Positions 17,831-28,000 of a DNA stretch of 31,173 nt are shown here, piece after piece. The notes below the pieces were generated by a model that worked only from the letters and a program-made list of their open reading frames with translations, made no database searches and was not told the origin of the DNA. The position numbers and the translations under genes were made by a program. The stretch's first letter is position 1; every line of letters begins with the position of its first letter. This DNA comes from Stentor coeruleus (lineage: Eukaryota > Ciliophora > Heterotrichea > Heterotrichida > Stentoridae): assembly GCA_001970955.1 (NCBI GenBank), contig MPUH01000872.1, positions 1 to 31,173 of the forward strand, given 5' to 3'.

Positions 17831-18661
17831 ATGTCCCATCTGAAAAAGTTTGCAGACACTCTACGTAAAGCTTTTACGCCACGTGTCCATTCTTTAGTTA
17901 TATGTGGTACATCAAATGATTATTTAGTCAACACACCTTGCGCCCTTTGTAATTTAGAAAGCAAAAAAACTCATCATCACGATATCCCATCTCTTCTAAT
18001 GACTGCAGCAGAAAATGAGTTAGTAAGTTTATCAAGTCCTCTAATAGGTATTCTAAATTCTATAGTCCTCCTTCACAAATCTCCAGTTATTGATCAATGG
18101 GAAGAATATAAGAATTCTCATCAATCTGATTATCACATATTAATAAACCCTAAAGTCCTAGCTTATTCTCAAGAATCCGAGTTTCGTGAGGAAGAATGCC
18201 CATCAATCCCTACTTTATACTTTGAAGTTCAAAGATCATTAGGAGTACAAATAGAATACACGACAAATAAAGGAATTGTCACTCAAGAAGAGTTTTATGG
18301 GTTTGAAGCTAGGGTGTTACTCCATGAAATAGACCATTTAAAAGGGATAATTCCTTCTAATTTCAGTGTTTGTAAAGGAAAAAGCAGATCTAAGTACAAT
18401 TTTGCTGAACTAGACCAAGTTGAAAATTACTATAACAATCTTGTGAAGAATGAGTTAGAAAAGCTTGAAATATTATACAAAAAAGACAAGGAGTTTATGA
18501 AAAAAACCGACTTTCAGCCTGACAAAAAAGATTTTTTTATGAGAATCGCTTTAGGGAACGAGAGATTTGAAGAATATCGAGCCAAAGCGGCTGATGCTTT
18601 CAGAATTTGCACCAACAGAGGTAAACTCAAAAAAGACCAGCCTTTGATAACAGATAACTAA
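17831..18661 (+). CDS. Divergent peptide deformylase-like protein (276 aa)
   Basis: Peptide deformylases remove the formyl group from N-terminal Met of organelle-made proteins. Motif 3 is intact as HEIDHLKG (HExxH at 165-169), with the two metal-ligand His and catalytic Glu. Motif 2 is EECPSIP at 121-127 in place of EGCLSxP, keeping the metal-ligand Cys123 but changing the Gly and Leu. Motif 1 (GxGLAAPQ) is not recognisable; LSSPLIGIL (67-75) is at its place, so the catalytic Gln is missing. The N-terminal 45 residues (MSHLKKFADTLRKAFTPRV) are basic and could be a mitochondrial presequence. A helical basic C-terminal extension follows the core. Metal binding looks possible, activity doubtful. 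It is convergent with the large TPR gene, 95 bases apart, and the stop is TAA. Confidence 0.82.
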   Translation: MSHLKKFADTLRKAFTPRVHSLVICGTSNDYLVNTPCALCNLESKKTHHHDIPSLLMTAAENELVSLSSPLIGILNSIVLLHKSPVIDQWEEYKNSHQSDYHILINPKVLAYSQESEFREEECPSIPTLYFEVQRSLGVQIEYTTNKGIVTQEEFYGFEARVLLHEIDHLKGIIPSNFSVCKGKSRSKYNFAELDQVENYYNNLVKNELEKLEILYKKDKEFMKKTDFQPDKKDFFMRIALGNERFEEYRAKAADAFRICTNRGKLKKDQPLITDN

Positions 18662-18756
18662 CCACAAAAAAATATTTTCTACTAAACAATCCTCATAAAT
18701 ACCTTTATAATCTATATAAAAACTTGTAAAATTACTATTAAATATTCTCACGAGAA

Positions 18757-21700
18757 CTAATCTTCTACATGCGGACTACGTATCGAGTCAATTTTCTTAC
18801 GGACTTCTTCTGATGCATCCATAATAAAAGTTTTTGACGGCTGTTCTCTTTTAGAAGCTACAGCGCCAATCAAATCCACTGTATCCTGTTTGTTTGAATC
18901 TTTATTCGATACAACCATTGCTGATCTATAAACTTTAACAGATGAGTAACTAGCATCAAAAACACTATTACTTTCATCTTCACTATCACTTTTTTTCGTA
19001 CTAGCAACTGACTCACTAACAATTTCTCTGATTTCTTCAGTAAATTGTATAGTCCCTTTAACCCTATTTAACCATGGAGCTTCAGGTTTACATTTAACAG
19101 ATTTTATAAGAAAATTGTCTAAAATCGAGTCTTCAATTGAGAAATCTAAAGATGGGGGAACAATCTGAGGAAAACCAAAACTTGGTCTTACTGCAACTTC
19201 ATGACAATCAGTTAAAGTGATTTTTTTTGATAAATATTTTGATGCTAGTAAAGAATTACTTGAAAAAGGGAGGATTTCGATATTAGGTTTTTTATCCATA
19301 TAAGCTGATGAAATTTCTTCATCATATTTGAAAGCCTCTAACATTGTTGTTTGTGCCTCATCTTTTTCATTTAATATTGTTTGTAATAAACTTATTAAAA
19401 GTAAAATTTTCCCTCTATCAGAACCTTCTAACATATAAACAAGTTCTTGTAAATGAATAAGTGCTGCTTCGTATTGTTCACTTAATATATAACATAAAGA
19501 TAGATTATAAACAACTTCACAATTGTCTTTTACTGATATAGATTCTGCACTACTTTGTGTATCTAATGCAGCTTTAAATTCAACTTTAGCTTTTTGGTAT
19601 TCGGATATTATGAAATATAATGCCCCTTTATACCAATGTATATGTTTAGTTAAAAAAATCTTCCCTTCAGTATGTAATTGCATAAGTTTAGACAATTGGG
19701 AAAGTCGTTTCATAACCCCATTTCTAAGATCATTATTATCAACAGGACTAGTGACGATTTTCATCATTTCAATATCAAATTCTAAATCTTTTGTATTCGC
19801 CAAAATATAAGCGTTGTCTAAATCCCCTTTAGCTTCATCAATATTTTCTCTTATTAAATAGCATTTGGCTCTTTGAACAAAAGCTTCTACAGTTGGGGAA
19901 ATCGAGTTCGCATTTGTAAACGCTTTACTTGCATCTTCAACTGATCCGGCTAGTATAAGTAAATTCCCTGCATAAACATGAACCATTGGATCTTCATGTT
20001 TATAAGTGATCATTTTTTGATAATCTTGAAAAGCTGATTGTGTATCATCAATTAGATAAGCACATCTTCCTCTATAATAATAAGCTTCAGCATAATCTTC
20101 TTTAAGCTGTATGGCTATTGAAAAATCCTGTACAGCTTCTTTATATAATTTTACTTGTGCATAACATAATCCTCTACTAAGAAAATGTACTGGCATATTA
20201 TCTTCAGCTTTATCTATAGCAATTTCATAATCAGGTATTGACTCTATAGGTTTACCAAGATAATACATTACAAGTCCTCTAAAATAATATAAATCACTAT
20301 CAGTATCTCTAAGACTTATAGCTTTATCTAGAAGGATTTTAGATTTTTCAGCAACTTTTTTATTAGAAGTTTTTCGAGCTTGTTGCAAATGTATTGAAGC
20401 TTGATATGCTAAAGGTTCAATGTTTTTAGGAAAATCAGTTGATGCTTCTTCTAAAAGATTTAAAGCTTCATTTGTATCTTTTTCTGCTTTGATTATAGCT
20501 GTTGATACTTGAAGGTTGAATTTAGAAGCATTGTCTAGAACTTGTATTTTGTTTGCATGATTAAGATCTTTAACTGCTAGGTCATGTTTTTCTATAGAAG
20601 CATAGCCATATCCCCGAAAAGCATAACAATTCCCTATATATTCTTGTATTAATGAATGTTTTTTCTTTATTATCCTTGTAAAAAGTGTTATCCCATCTTT
20701 GAACTTACGTTTCATAAGACATAATATCGCATCAACATATCCTTTAAGGATTTTCTGTTCATCAACTTCTAAGTTTATATCTGTAGCCCTTTTAAATGTA
20801 TACATAGCCCCATAGTAATCTTTTTGTTTTATTTTTATAGCCCCAAGATCATAAATCGCTGCTCCTGTGTATTTTCTTTCATTAACATCAAATTTTATAA
20901 CTTGTTCCAAACATAAAGCTGCTTCTGTTAAATTTTCTTGGCTTAATAATACTAAAGCTTTATAATAATAAGCTTCAGCATCTTCTTGATTTCTAACCAA
21001 AGCTTGTTCAAGGTCTAAAAGTGATTTTTCAAACTCTTGTATATCAAAAAACAACTTAGCTCTTCTTACAAAGCCTTGAAAAGATGAGTTTTGAATATTC
21101 ACAGCTTGTGTATAAGCTTTTAAAGCATTTTTCTTATCCCCCATTCCCATATATGCATCACCAATTCCAACATATGCTCCTCCTTCAGTTGTATTTAATG
21201 ATATAGCCTTATAAAAATCTTGTAATGCTTTATCCCAACGCATTTGTTGAATATAAAGCTGACCTCTTGTAACATATCCTTCAGCGAATTTCTGAAATTT
21301 CAATAAACCTTTACCTAACTGTCTTATCGCTGTATCAAAATCATTTAAATTCGCAAAGCACATCGCTAAGGCAATATAAACTTTTTTATCATATAAAGGG
21401 TTATCTTGAGTTATAGTCAAAAGATCTGGAATCGCTTGTTTATGTTCGTTTATACTCATAAAACAACAGGCTCTTTGAAATAACGCTTCAACATGATTAG
21501 GTTCTTCTTTTATAACTTTAGTAAGAAAGGATATAGCTGATATAAACTCACCTATTTTAATATCTGAATAACCATGTTCAAGCCATGATGCTATAACTTC
21601 TTTTTTTAATTTGAGTTCTTTAGTTTCTTCTAAATCTCCTGGACCTGGATGACCACTTATAAGTTTACTTGTAGATCGAAGGTTTCTGCTACGAAGACTT

Positions 21701-21963
21701 GTACTTTTATGACGATGTTTAGGAGTTGATTCAATATTTGATGCATTTTTATATTTTTCTACTGAAAGACTTCGGTGTTTTGGGGTTGATGATGTAATTT
21801 CTTGATAACAGGTAAAAGATTTATTGACTCGAGGGGAAAACTTTTTTTGATAACTGGGACGTGCTTGTGGAGATGAAGCTTGGGAGGACTTGTATCGTAC
21901 TCGGTTTATGGTGTGGAGGATTATAGGCGCTGGGTTCAAAAGACCTGTAGGTCGAATAAGCAT
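18757..21963 (-). CDS. Large TPR-repeat protein (1068 aa)
   Basis: From about residue 130 to 870 the protein is a nearly continuous array of tetratricopeptide repeats, at least fifteen by eye. Typical units are AEAYYYRGRCAYLIDDTQSAFQDYQK and GAYVGIGDAYMGMGDKKNALKAYTQA. The array forms a superhelical scaffold for protein partners. The N-terminus (1-110) is basic, Ser/Pro-rich and disordered, with a duplicated STPKHR motif at 59-64 and 79-84 and several SP/TP sites, suggesting kinase control. The C-terminal 200 residues are non-TPR and acidic. There is no signal peptide or catalytic domain. Long TPR arrays of this kind are frequent in ciliates, some linked to ciliary transport, but no specific role is claimed. 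The frame is intronless over 3.2 kb, and the stop is TAG. Confidence 0.92.
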   Translation of the reverse strand: MLIRPTGLLNPAPIILHTINRVRYKSSQASSPQARPSYQKKFSPRVNKSFTCYQEITSSTPKHRSLSVEKYKNASNIESTPKHRHKSTSLRSRNLRSTSKLISGHPGPGDLEETKELKLKKEVIASWLEHGYSDIKIGEFISAISFLTKVIKEEPNHVEALFQRACCFMSINEHKQAIPDLLTITQDNPLYDKKVYIALAMCFANLNDFDTAIRQLGKGLLKFQKFAEGYVTRGQLYIQQMRWDKALQDFYKAISLNTTEGGAYVGIGDAYMGMGDKKNALKAYTQAVNIQNSSFQGFVRRAKLFFDIQEFEKSLLDLEQALVRNQEDAEAYYYKALVLLSQENLTEAALCLEQVIKFDVNERKYTGAAIYDLGAIKIKQKDYYGAMYTFKRATDINLEVDEQKILKGYVDAILCLMKRKFKDGITLFTRIIKKKHSLIQEYIGNCYAFRGYGYASIEKHDLAVKDLNHANKIQVLDNASKFNLQVSTAIIKAEKDTNEALNLLEEASTDFPKNIEPLAYQASIHLQQARKTSNKKVAEKSKILLDKAISLRDTDSDLYYFRGLVMYYLGKPIESIPDYEIAIDKAEDNMPVHFLSRGLCYAQVKLYKEAVQDFSIAIQLKEDYAEAYYYRGRCAYLIDDTQSAFQDYQKMITYKHEDPMVHVYAGNLLILAGSVEDASKAFTNANSISPTVEAFVQRAKCYLIRENIDEAKGDLDNAYILANTKDLEFDIEMMKIVTSPVDNNDLRNGVMKRLSQLSKLMQLHTEGKIFLTKHIHWYKGALYFIISEYQKAKVEFKAALDTQSSAESISVKDNCEVVYNLSLCYILSEQYEAALIHLQELVYMLEGSDRGKILLLISLLQTILNEKDEAQTTMLEAFKYDEEISSAYMDKKPNIEILPFSSNSLLASKYLSKKITLTDCHEVAVRPSFGFPQIVPPSLDFSIEDSILDNFLIKSVKCKPEAPWLNRVKGTIQFTEEIREIVSESVASTKKSDSEDESNSVFDASYSSVKVYRSAMVVSNKDSNKQDTVDLIGAVASKREQPSKTFIMDASEEVRKKIDSIRSPHVED

Positions 21964-22471
21964 TATTTATATATGTTGTAAAAGTAAAGAGATTTAGCTG
22001 GGTTAAATAATTATTGTTGTTTGCAAAATATTCATGCTGAAAGAAATCTTAATAAATACTAGATATAGGGATACTTTAATTGTTGAGAGCTTTTAAAATT
22101 TTTATAAAAGGCTTTTTTGTGTAATAAATAAACTTCAAACACTTCAAAATTCATTCAGTATTATGATAAATACGTAAATCAAAACTAATATTATGTTCTA
22201 AATAGCCTTTTAAATTTACAAAAAACATTTTATCTAATGAAAAATAGTAAATTGAATCTAATTCATATGATGATATAAAGATCACTATTATATATCGTTT
22301 AAATTTCATAAAGAATAAAAAACACAATCACTAATAGCATATTCTATTATTTATATCAAAAACCATAAAAATTACCACAAATATGCCTTATTTCAATCAA
22401 AATATACTAAAATCCTCAGTATATATTCCCATTGTTTTTAAAATAAAAATTGAAAAAACTTATTTTATAAT
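21964..22471. other. Intergenic gap between two - strand genes
   Basis: The first 100 bases are G-rich and C-poor on the + strand, as expected for the 5' flank of the TPR gene. The rest is A+T-rich 3' flank of the receptor gene. No ORF, RNA or repeat is supported. Confidence 0.5.
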
Positions 22472-23344
22472 CTAACTATCTTTATAATCAACATTATTTG
22501 CAGAAAATCTCTCAGCAGATTCATCATAATCAATAAGCTTGAATTTAAGCTTAACTTTTTTCTTCAAGTTTTCTGTGAAACCATATACAATAGCATTACC
22601 GAATCCAAGAAGACATTGACCATCAGCTGCAATTATTTTTAATGCAATAGAGGAATCTACTCCTTTACTTTCTAATATCCTATAAATCCCAGCAGGCAAA
22701 ATACATATTAATAGAACTAATGGATAATATATCATCCTTTTCATGAGCTTTTTGCGTAAACGATCTTCTCTTTCATTTTCAGCAAGTTCACTTTTAAGTT
22801 TCTTGTTGATCTTAATAAGTGTTATAATATTATACACCAAAACAAAAAAAGCAATAGCAAAGCCTTCAACTAACTGCAAAGTAATAGACACCGCTAAATT
22901 CCTTTCATAAATCCAACACCAGCCGGAAGTATTTTTATAAGACTTAGTAATAATTGGTATAACAGAAAGCGCACAAGGTAAAACCCAAGCAATAACCAAA
23001 TAGAATATCTCTAGTTTCATACTAGGTTTATTTTGTAAGACAATTGTCCAATGTAAAAAATTAAGTATCACAGCTGTAAACATAATACTTGACAAAATAC
23101 TAAAATTTATAAGAAAAGCTTGTATATAACAAACTTCTAATGGACTATTCGGTAAAAGAAACCCTAAATATATTCTACCAACAGAAGTAAAAATATCAGA
23201 AATTGTCAAATACAATATAAGCTTATAAGAAAGCGAACTGGACCCTTTAACAATAACAATTGCAGCAATCAAAAGCCCACAACTAATAAGTGATACAGTA
23301 GAAGCAATAATCACTGAGTAATAAATCTCATTTTCATATGCCAT
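22472..23344 (-). CDS. Seven-transmembrane receptor, cAMP-receptor-like (290 aa)
   Basis: This is a probable plasma-membrane G-protein-coupled receptor of the slime-mould cAMP receptor-like group. Seven hydrophobic segments can be traced, starting with VIIASTVSLISCGLLIAAIV and ending in the GFGNAIVYGFTENLKKK segment. That last piece, an N-x-x-x-Y-G type end of helix 7 followed by a basic helix 8, is typical of the family. The Cys in the second extracellular loop (SGWCWIYE) and the Cys at the top of helix 3 (LEVCYIQAF) could form the usual disulphide. The third intracellular loop is basic (ENEREDRLRKKLMKR). I start at the second in-frame ATG (MAYENE). The frame also has an ATG 45 bases upstream (23387-23389), but those codons look like A+T-rich leader. 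The ligand is unknown. The stop is TAG. Confidence 0.88.
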   Translation of the reverse strand: MAYENEIYYSVIIASTVSLISCGLLIAAIVIVKGSSSLSYKLILYLTISDIFTSVGRIYLGFLLPNSPLEVCYIQAFLINFSILSSIMFTAVILNFLHWTIVLQNKPSMKLEIFYLVIAWVLPCALSVIPIITKSYKNTSGWCWIYERNLAVSITLQLVEGFAIAFFVLVYNIITLIKINKKLKSELAENEREDRLRKKLMKRMIYYPLVLLICILPAGIYRILESKGVDSSIALKIIAADGQCLLGFGNAIVYGFTENLKKKVKLKFKLIDYDESAERFSANNVDYKDS

Positions 23345-24179
23345 TACTATTATATGTTTATATACTTTTTTTTTGTATATAAATTTCAAGGATTTCTTAT
23401 GTTTATTATTTAAAAAAAACTTTTGGATTTAGAGAGAAAAAGATTATTAAGAGATATCTGTGGGATCTATTGGGAAGGAAGGTTTTTAGTATGAGTTTAT
23501 TGAGAAAAAAAATTGGAATTTTATAGATTATTTATATGATCCATCTGGTTAAGTGTTTAAGTTGAGAAGAACTTAAGTGGAATAATGAAAATTATTAAGA
23601 ATGTGATACTGATAAGGTTATGAGTTTTATTGGGAATTTACAATTGGCTGATAGTAAAATTTTATTAGCAAACTTTTTACTTAAATAAAGTTTAGCTTGT
23701 TTAGGTGTTTATTAAGTAAAAAGTCATAGAATTTAGTTTATTTTAAATATTATATTAAGAACACCATCAAACTAACTAGATTTTATAGCATCTTATTGAC
23801 CTTATCGAAAAATTATCATCAGCAACTCTTTTAATATAAAAAAGTAAGTAATTTATTAATTTTATCTATAAATCATACATAATTTATCATATGATTTTAC
23901 TATCCTCAAATAAATTATCATGAATCATCCCATCATAAAAATTATCTATTCCCATTTATTATCAAACATATACCAATAATCCTCCTATTTTAAACCAATT
24001 TTCATATATTATCTACTTTAAATATCAATACCTTCATATCAAAGCTTTAACCAACATATAACACCTTATATTTTCTCTAACTTTATAATAAAATCGTAAT
24101 TTATCAAATCAAATGACTATTTTTTTTTTGAATTTTTTAAGCATTTAAAGTACATACCCATGGTTTATTATGTAAAAAT
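23345..24179. promoter_or_regulatory. Divergent intergenic region, receptor / Cys-rich protein
   Basis: From about 23,400 to 23,660 the + strand is G-rich and C-poor (5' flank of the - strand receptor). From about 23,880 to 24,110 it is almost G-free (5' flank of the + strand gene). No ORF or structured RNA was recognised, and no discrete motif is assigned. Confidence 0.45.
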
Positions 24180-24974
24180 ATGGAAGGATTTATCTTTTTT
24201 GATGTTGCGAATTCAGCTCCACCAAGTGAATGCGACGACTCTGAAGAAATTGTCGTTTTATCAAAAACACCTTTTTCAGCAGGGAATGTTGATTTTTCAC
24301 TAGAAGACGCTCTTTTTTCGCCAACAGGTGTTTCTGCGCTTTCATCTCCAAAACTCGTTGAATTGATTTTATCTTCTCAAAAAGCTCCTCCAATTTCACA
24401 CGAAAAACATGAAACTACAGAAACAAAGAAAAAAAATGTTTACAAGGATATCAAATATCCAAAATGTAGGTCATGTGGTCATCATAGCGATAATATCAGC
24501 CTAGACTCCTGTAATTGTTACTGTAAATCTTATTTAGACTGTATTTCTTGTTATGAGAAATTAGTTTCTTCAAATAAACCTTGTATATGCGGAATTAAAA
24601 TTGATGACTCCAACAGTAACAGTAGTAGTGTTTTATTAGAAAACTCAAATTTATCTAAAAAATACTCAGAAGCTATGTGTATGATAGGGATAATAGACAT
24701 GTTAACAGATACAGAAATGGATGAACAACAAAGGACATTAATAAATCTACAAAGCACTTTAGTAGTCAAAGTTATAACTGAATTTGAACAATATGCTTGG
24801 GAAGTACCTTGTGAGTTTACAGTAAATGATTTAAAAGATTTGGTTTTTACAATCACAAAACAAGCTGGAAATTTTGTTTGTAATGGAAATCCATTGGATA
24901 CAAGGCTTATGCTTGGGTTTGTAAGGTTGTACATTTGGAGAAAAAGCGATATTCTTACTGTTAACTTATCATAA
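24180..24974 (+). CDS. Cys-rich RING-like zinc-binding protein (264 aa)
   Basis: Residues 96-137 are a dense Cys/His cluster: C96, C99, H101/H102, C111, C113, C115, C121, C124, C135 and C137. The spacing resembles a RING/B-box-type double zinc site, but the final pair is CxC (CIC) rather than CxxC. An E3 ubiquitin ligase role is therefore only possible. The N-terminal 90 residues are acidic and Ser-rich with several SP sites (disordered). The C-terminal 100 residues are folded and not recognised (helical, for example LINLQSTLVVKVITEFEQYAWEVP). No membrane span is seen. It is convergent with the ferlin gene, with only 59 bases between stop codons. The stop is TAA. Confidence 0.75.
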   Translation: MEGFIFFDVANSAPPSECDDSEEIVVLSKTPFSAGNVDFSLEDALFSPTGVSALSSPKLVELILSSQKAPPISHEKHETTETKKKNVYKDIKYPKCRSCGHHSDNISLDSCNCYCKSYLDCISCYEKLVSSNKPCICGIKIDDSNSNSSSVLLENSNLSKKYSEAMCMIGIIDMLTDTEMDEQQRTLINLQSTLVVKVITEFEQYAWEVPCEFTVNDLKDLVFTITKQAGNFVCNGNPLDTRLMLGFVRLYIWRKSDILTVNLS

Positions 24975-25033
24975 TATTCTAAAAAATACCATACTAAACT
25001 ATAATCCTAAAATATTATCTAATTAAAAACCAT

Positions 25034-28000
25034 CTAAATAATTGCATTTGTAATAGCATTCGAAATAATCATCGGGAACATAAGTAATAATAAAACAACA
25101 CAAAGAGCTAATGAAATCATCATACAAAAACGACTTCTCATATCAGGTCCACACATCTGTGACATCATTTTAATTGGATTAAACGTCCATTCCATTCTCC
25201 CATCTGGTTTAGGTAAAGGTGGATCAATATTAGGTTCATTTCTCCCTTCTCCAACTGGACATGCTTTAGCTCTAGCATCTGGGACAAGTTCAAAACTAAT
25301 CTGTACTCTACCAGCCTTAGTTTCTTTCCCATTTTTATCAACATTTTTGAAATCAATCCAAAATTTAGGGATTTCCCTTCTAGTCAATCTTTCTTGTATA
25401 TCAAGACTACCTTGTTTTTGTACTCTACTTCCAGATTCCCAAGCTTCTTTAGCAATATCACTAAAATTCATAGAACCATCACCTATAAAAGCATTTGATG
25501 AAAAAAAATCCCTATCCCAAAGCTGTAACATAAGTTGATAATTAGATTTCCCATCAAGTTTGATTTGGAATTTCATTCTCCAGTTCCATGAAGCATTACC
25601 ATTTTGGCATCTATAATGAGTATCTGTTTCTTTAGGAACTTCTTTATTTATCCATGCTCTCATATATAAATCACTAGCCCCTTCTAAAGCTGTTGTTGGT
25701 ACATTTTCGCTTTGCCAGACAATAATTCTAGCTTCAAAATTAATTGATGGTTTAGGGGTTATATCTATATGTGGTGGACGATCTTTAGATGGGTGGATTT
25801 CAAGCCACATTCTCACATAACCTTGTGGTTGTCTTGATGATTTCATATACAAAGGTCTGGTTTCAATAGGTTTATCTTCTAATTTATTCCATTTGTAAGA
25901 AAAATACCTATCTTCTAAATCAATACGAGTTGTCCCAATTTTATCATCTGGGAGGATATCGTCAAAGTCCCATAATTGGATTTTAAGCATAGAGTCTCCA
26001 GGAAGGAAAGCATTTAAATCATAATGTTTATAAAAATCTGGATTTGGTTCATCAAGTTTATAGTTTTCTCTATCAACAATTTTGTTTTTACCTATTTTTA
26101 TACGAACATAAGGGTCTGAAGGTGAGTCTAAATCTCTTTGTGCTAAGTCGATACAGTTAAGTATATAAACTCTTATAACACATTCAGTTCTTACTAATAA
26201 TTGTTTTGTTATTGTCTTGAAAAACTTCTTCTCTTCAGTATTATCATCAATTTCTTCTTGTCCATCAATGCCAATGATATTAATTTTTTTCTTTTTCTCT
26301 AATTGTTCTTCGTTTTCTACTATTCTGATCATCCCTTTGAATTTACCCACAACTCTTGAGTTTGTTTTCTGACCTTTTTCATCTAATTTGTCAGCAGAGT
26401 CCATTATCCCATCTAAACCTCTAGATTGTCCTCTATTGATTTCATATATATTAAAAGGACTTTCTCCAATATATTCTGTGTTTTCCATTTCTTCATTTAT
26501 AAAATAACGATAATGTTTTAAACCATCTTCAGGTTCGCGATTATATCCTATAGCATAATAAATAGATTCATCTGGACGATTAACTTCAATTTTCCTTTTT
26601 TGTCGATTATCATCTTCGTATTGTGGGTATTTTTTTATGTTTTCTAATTGGACTGGCTTTTTAATATCCATTTTTACTTGAAGGATTTCTGGGATTACTT
26701 GTGGTGCGAGCATACTTTTTCTGTAGATAGTTGGGTTATCAATTGATGGCTTACGAGCTACACCAAGATCAAGAAGATTATCGGTACTTATATCATCAGA
26801 AATCGATATTGCAAATGGATTTACTCTTGTGTATTCCATATAATCCAAACTTTGGGGTCTTGAGTAATTACCTTTAGATTGTTGGATTATATCCCCAAGT
26901 TTTATATAAAATGTTCCTAAAAGAGGCTGAGATAAACCCATTAATAAATAATCATGAACATTACACTATATAGAAATTACAGTCAATGCTGGACAAAATA
27001 GATGATCAATAGGTATCTTTGATGTAAAAGAAAGCACAGTATTAATATTAGGATTAGGTCCAGGTTCAAAAGGTTGTGTTTTAAGTTCTTGAATAATCTG
27101 CGACTCCCCAGGCATTTCAAGCGATTTCAAATCAAACTTCAAAAAAGCTTTATTAACAGGCATCCACCCTAAAGATGGTTTCAAATCTCTTAACCCAAGA
27201 ATATTAATCTCAAAAGTTACATCTCTAGTAGCAGGTGCAATCTGATAACTAGGTACAAAATCAGCACTACATAAGCCAAAAGATATCAAAATCTCTCCTT
27301 CTTCAGTCCCAGGTTTACCCATATTTAATTGTAACCATCTTGGTCTAGGAGCTTGATTATAATCTCCAATACAAACAAGACTAGTATCTTTAACATCAAT
27401 AACACAAATTCCCATAAGATCATCTCCACCTAATTTATCATAATCCCATACATATACTATTATAGGAGGTGATTTATCTGGACTAACAAAATCAATTTCC
27501 ATAATATGATATTCATACCATATAGGGTTTAAAGTTTGAACTTTTGCTTCTTTATCTGTTGATATTGTTCGACCTTGATAATATACAACAACATATGGGT
27601 CAGCAAGACCTGATGCATCTGATGGAGGAAGACTTCGACATTGGAAAATATTACAAATAAGTTTCATTTTTGCACCTTCTGATTTTATTGGACGTAATGT
27701 CCAGTAATCTTCTTGTTCTTTTTCATAGAGACCGATGTAGATTTGAACTTTTATATACCCACCTTCCCAATCATTTTTTATATCCCCGATAGCTTTGTCT
27801 GGACTGAATTTCAACCATTTTTCTTCAGCGTTTTTTAGGTTGAACTCTTCTGCTGGGACTCTTGTGAAACATATTTTTTTGTCACCTTTGACTAAGTAGA
27901 TAAAAACATCAGGGAGTACTTTTTCTCCGTATGGGATTTCGGCCATTCGTCGGCCTAAGGCTTCATACCAATGGTAACACCCATTATCACCTGCTTGTTT

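Noticed and set aside
18551..18751. 66-codon - strand frame
   Set aside because: Antisense to the 3' end of the deformylase-like gene, with no recognisable content.
24551..24934. 127-codon - strand frame
   Set aside because: Antisense to the Cys-rich protein, whose zinc-ligand pattern shows that the + strand is the real one.
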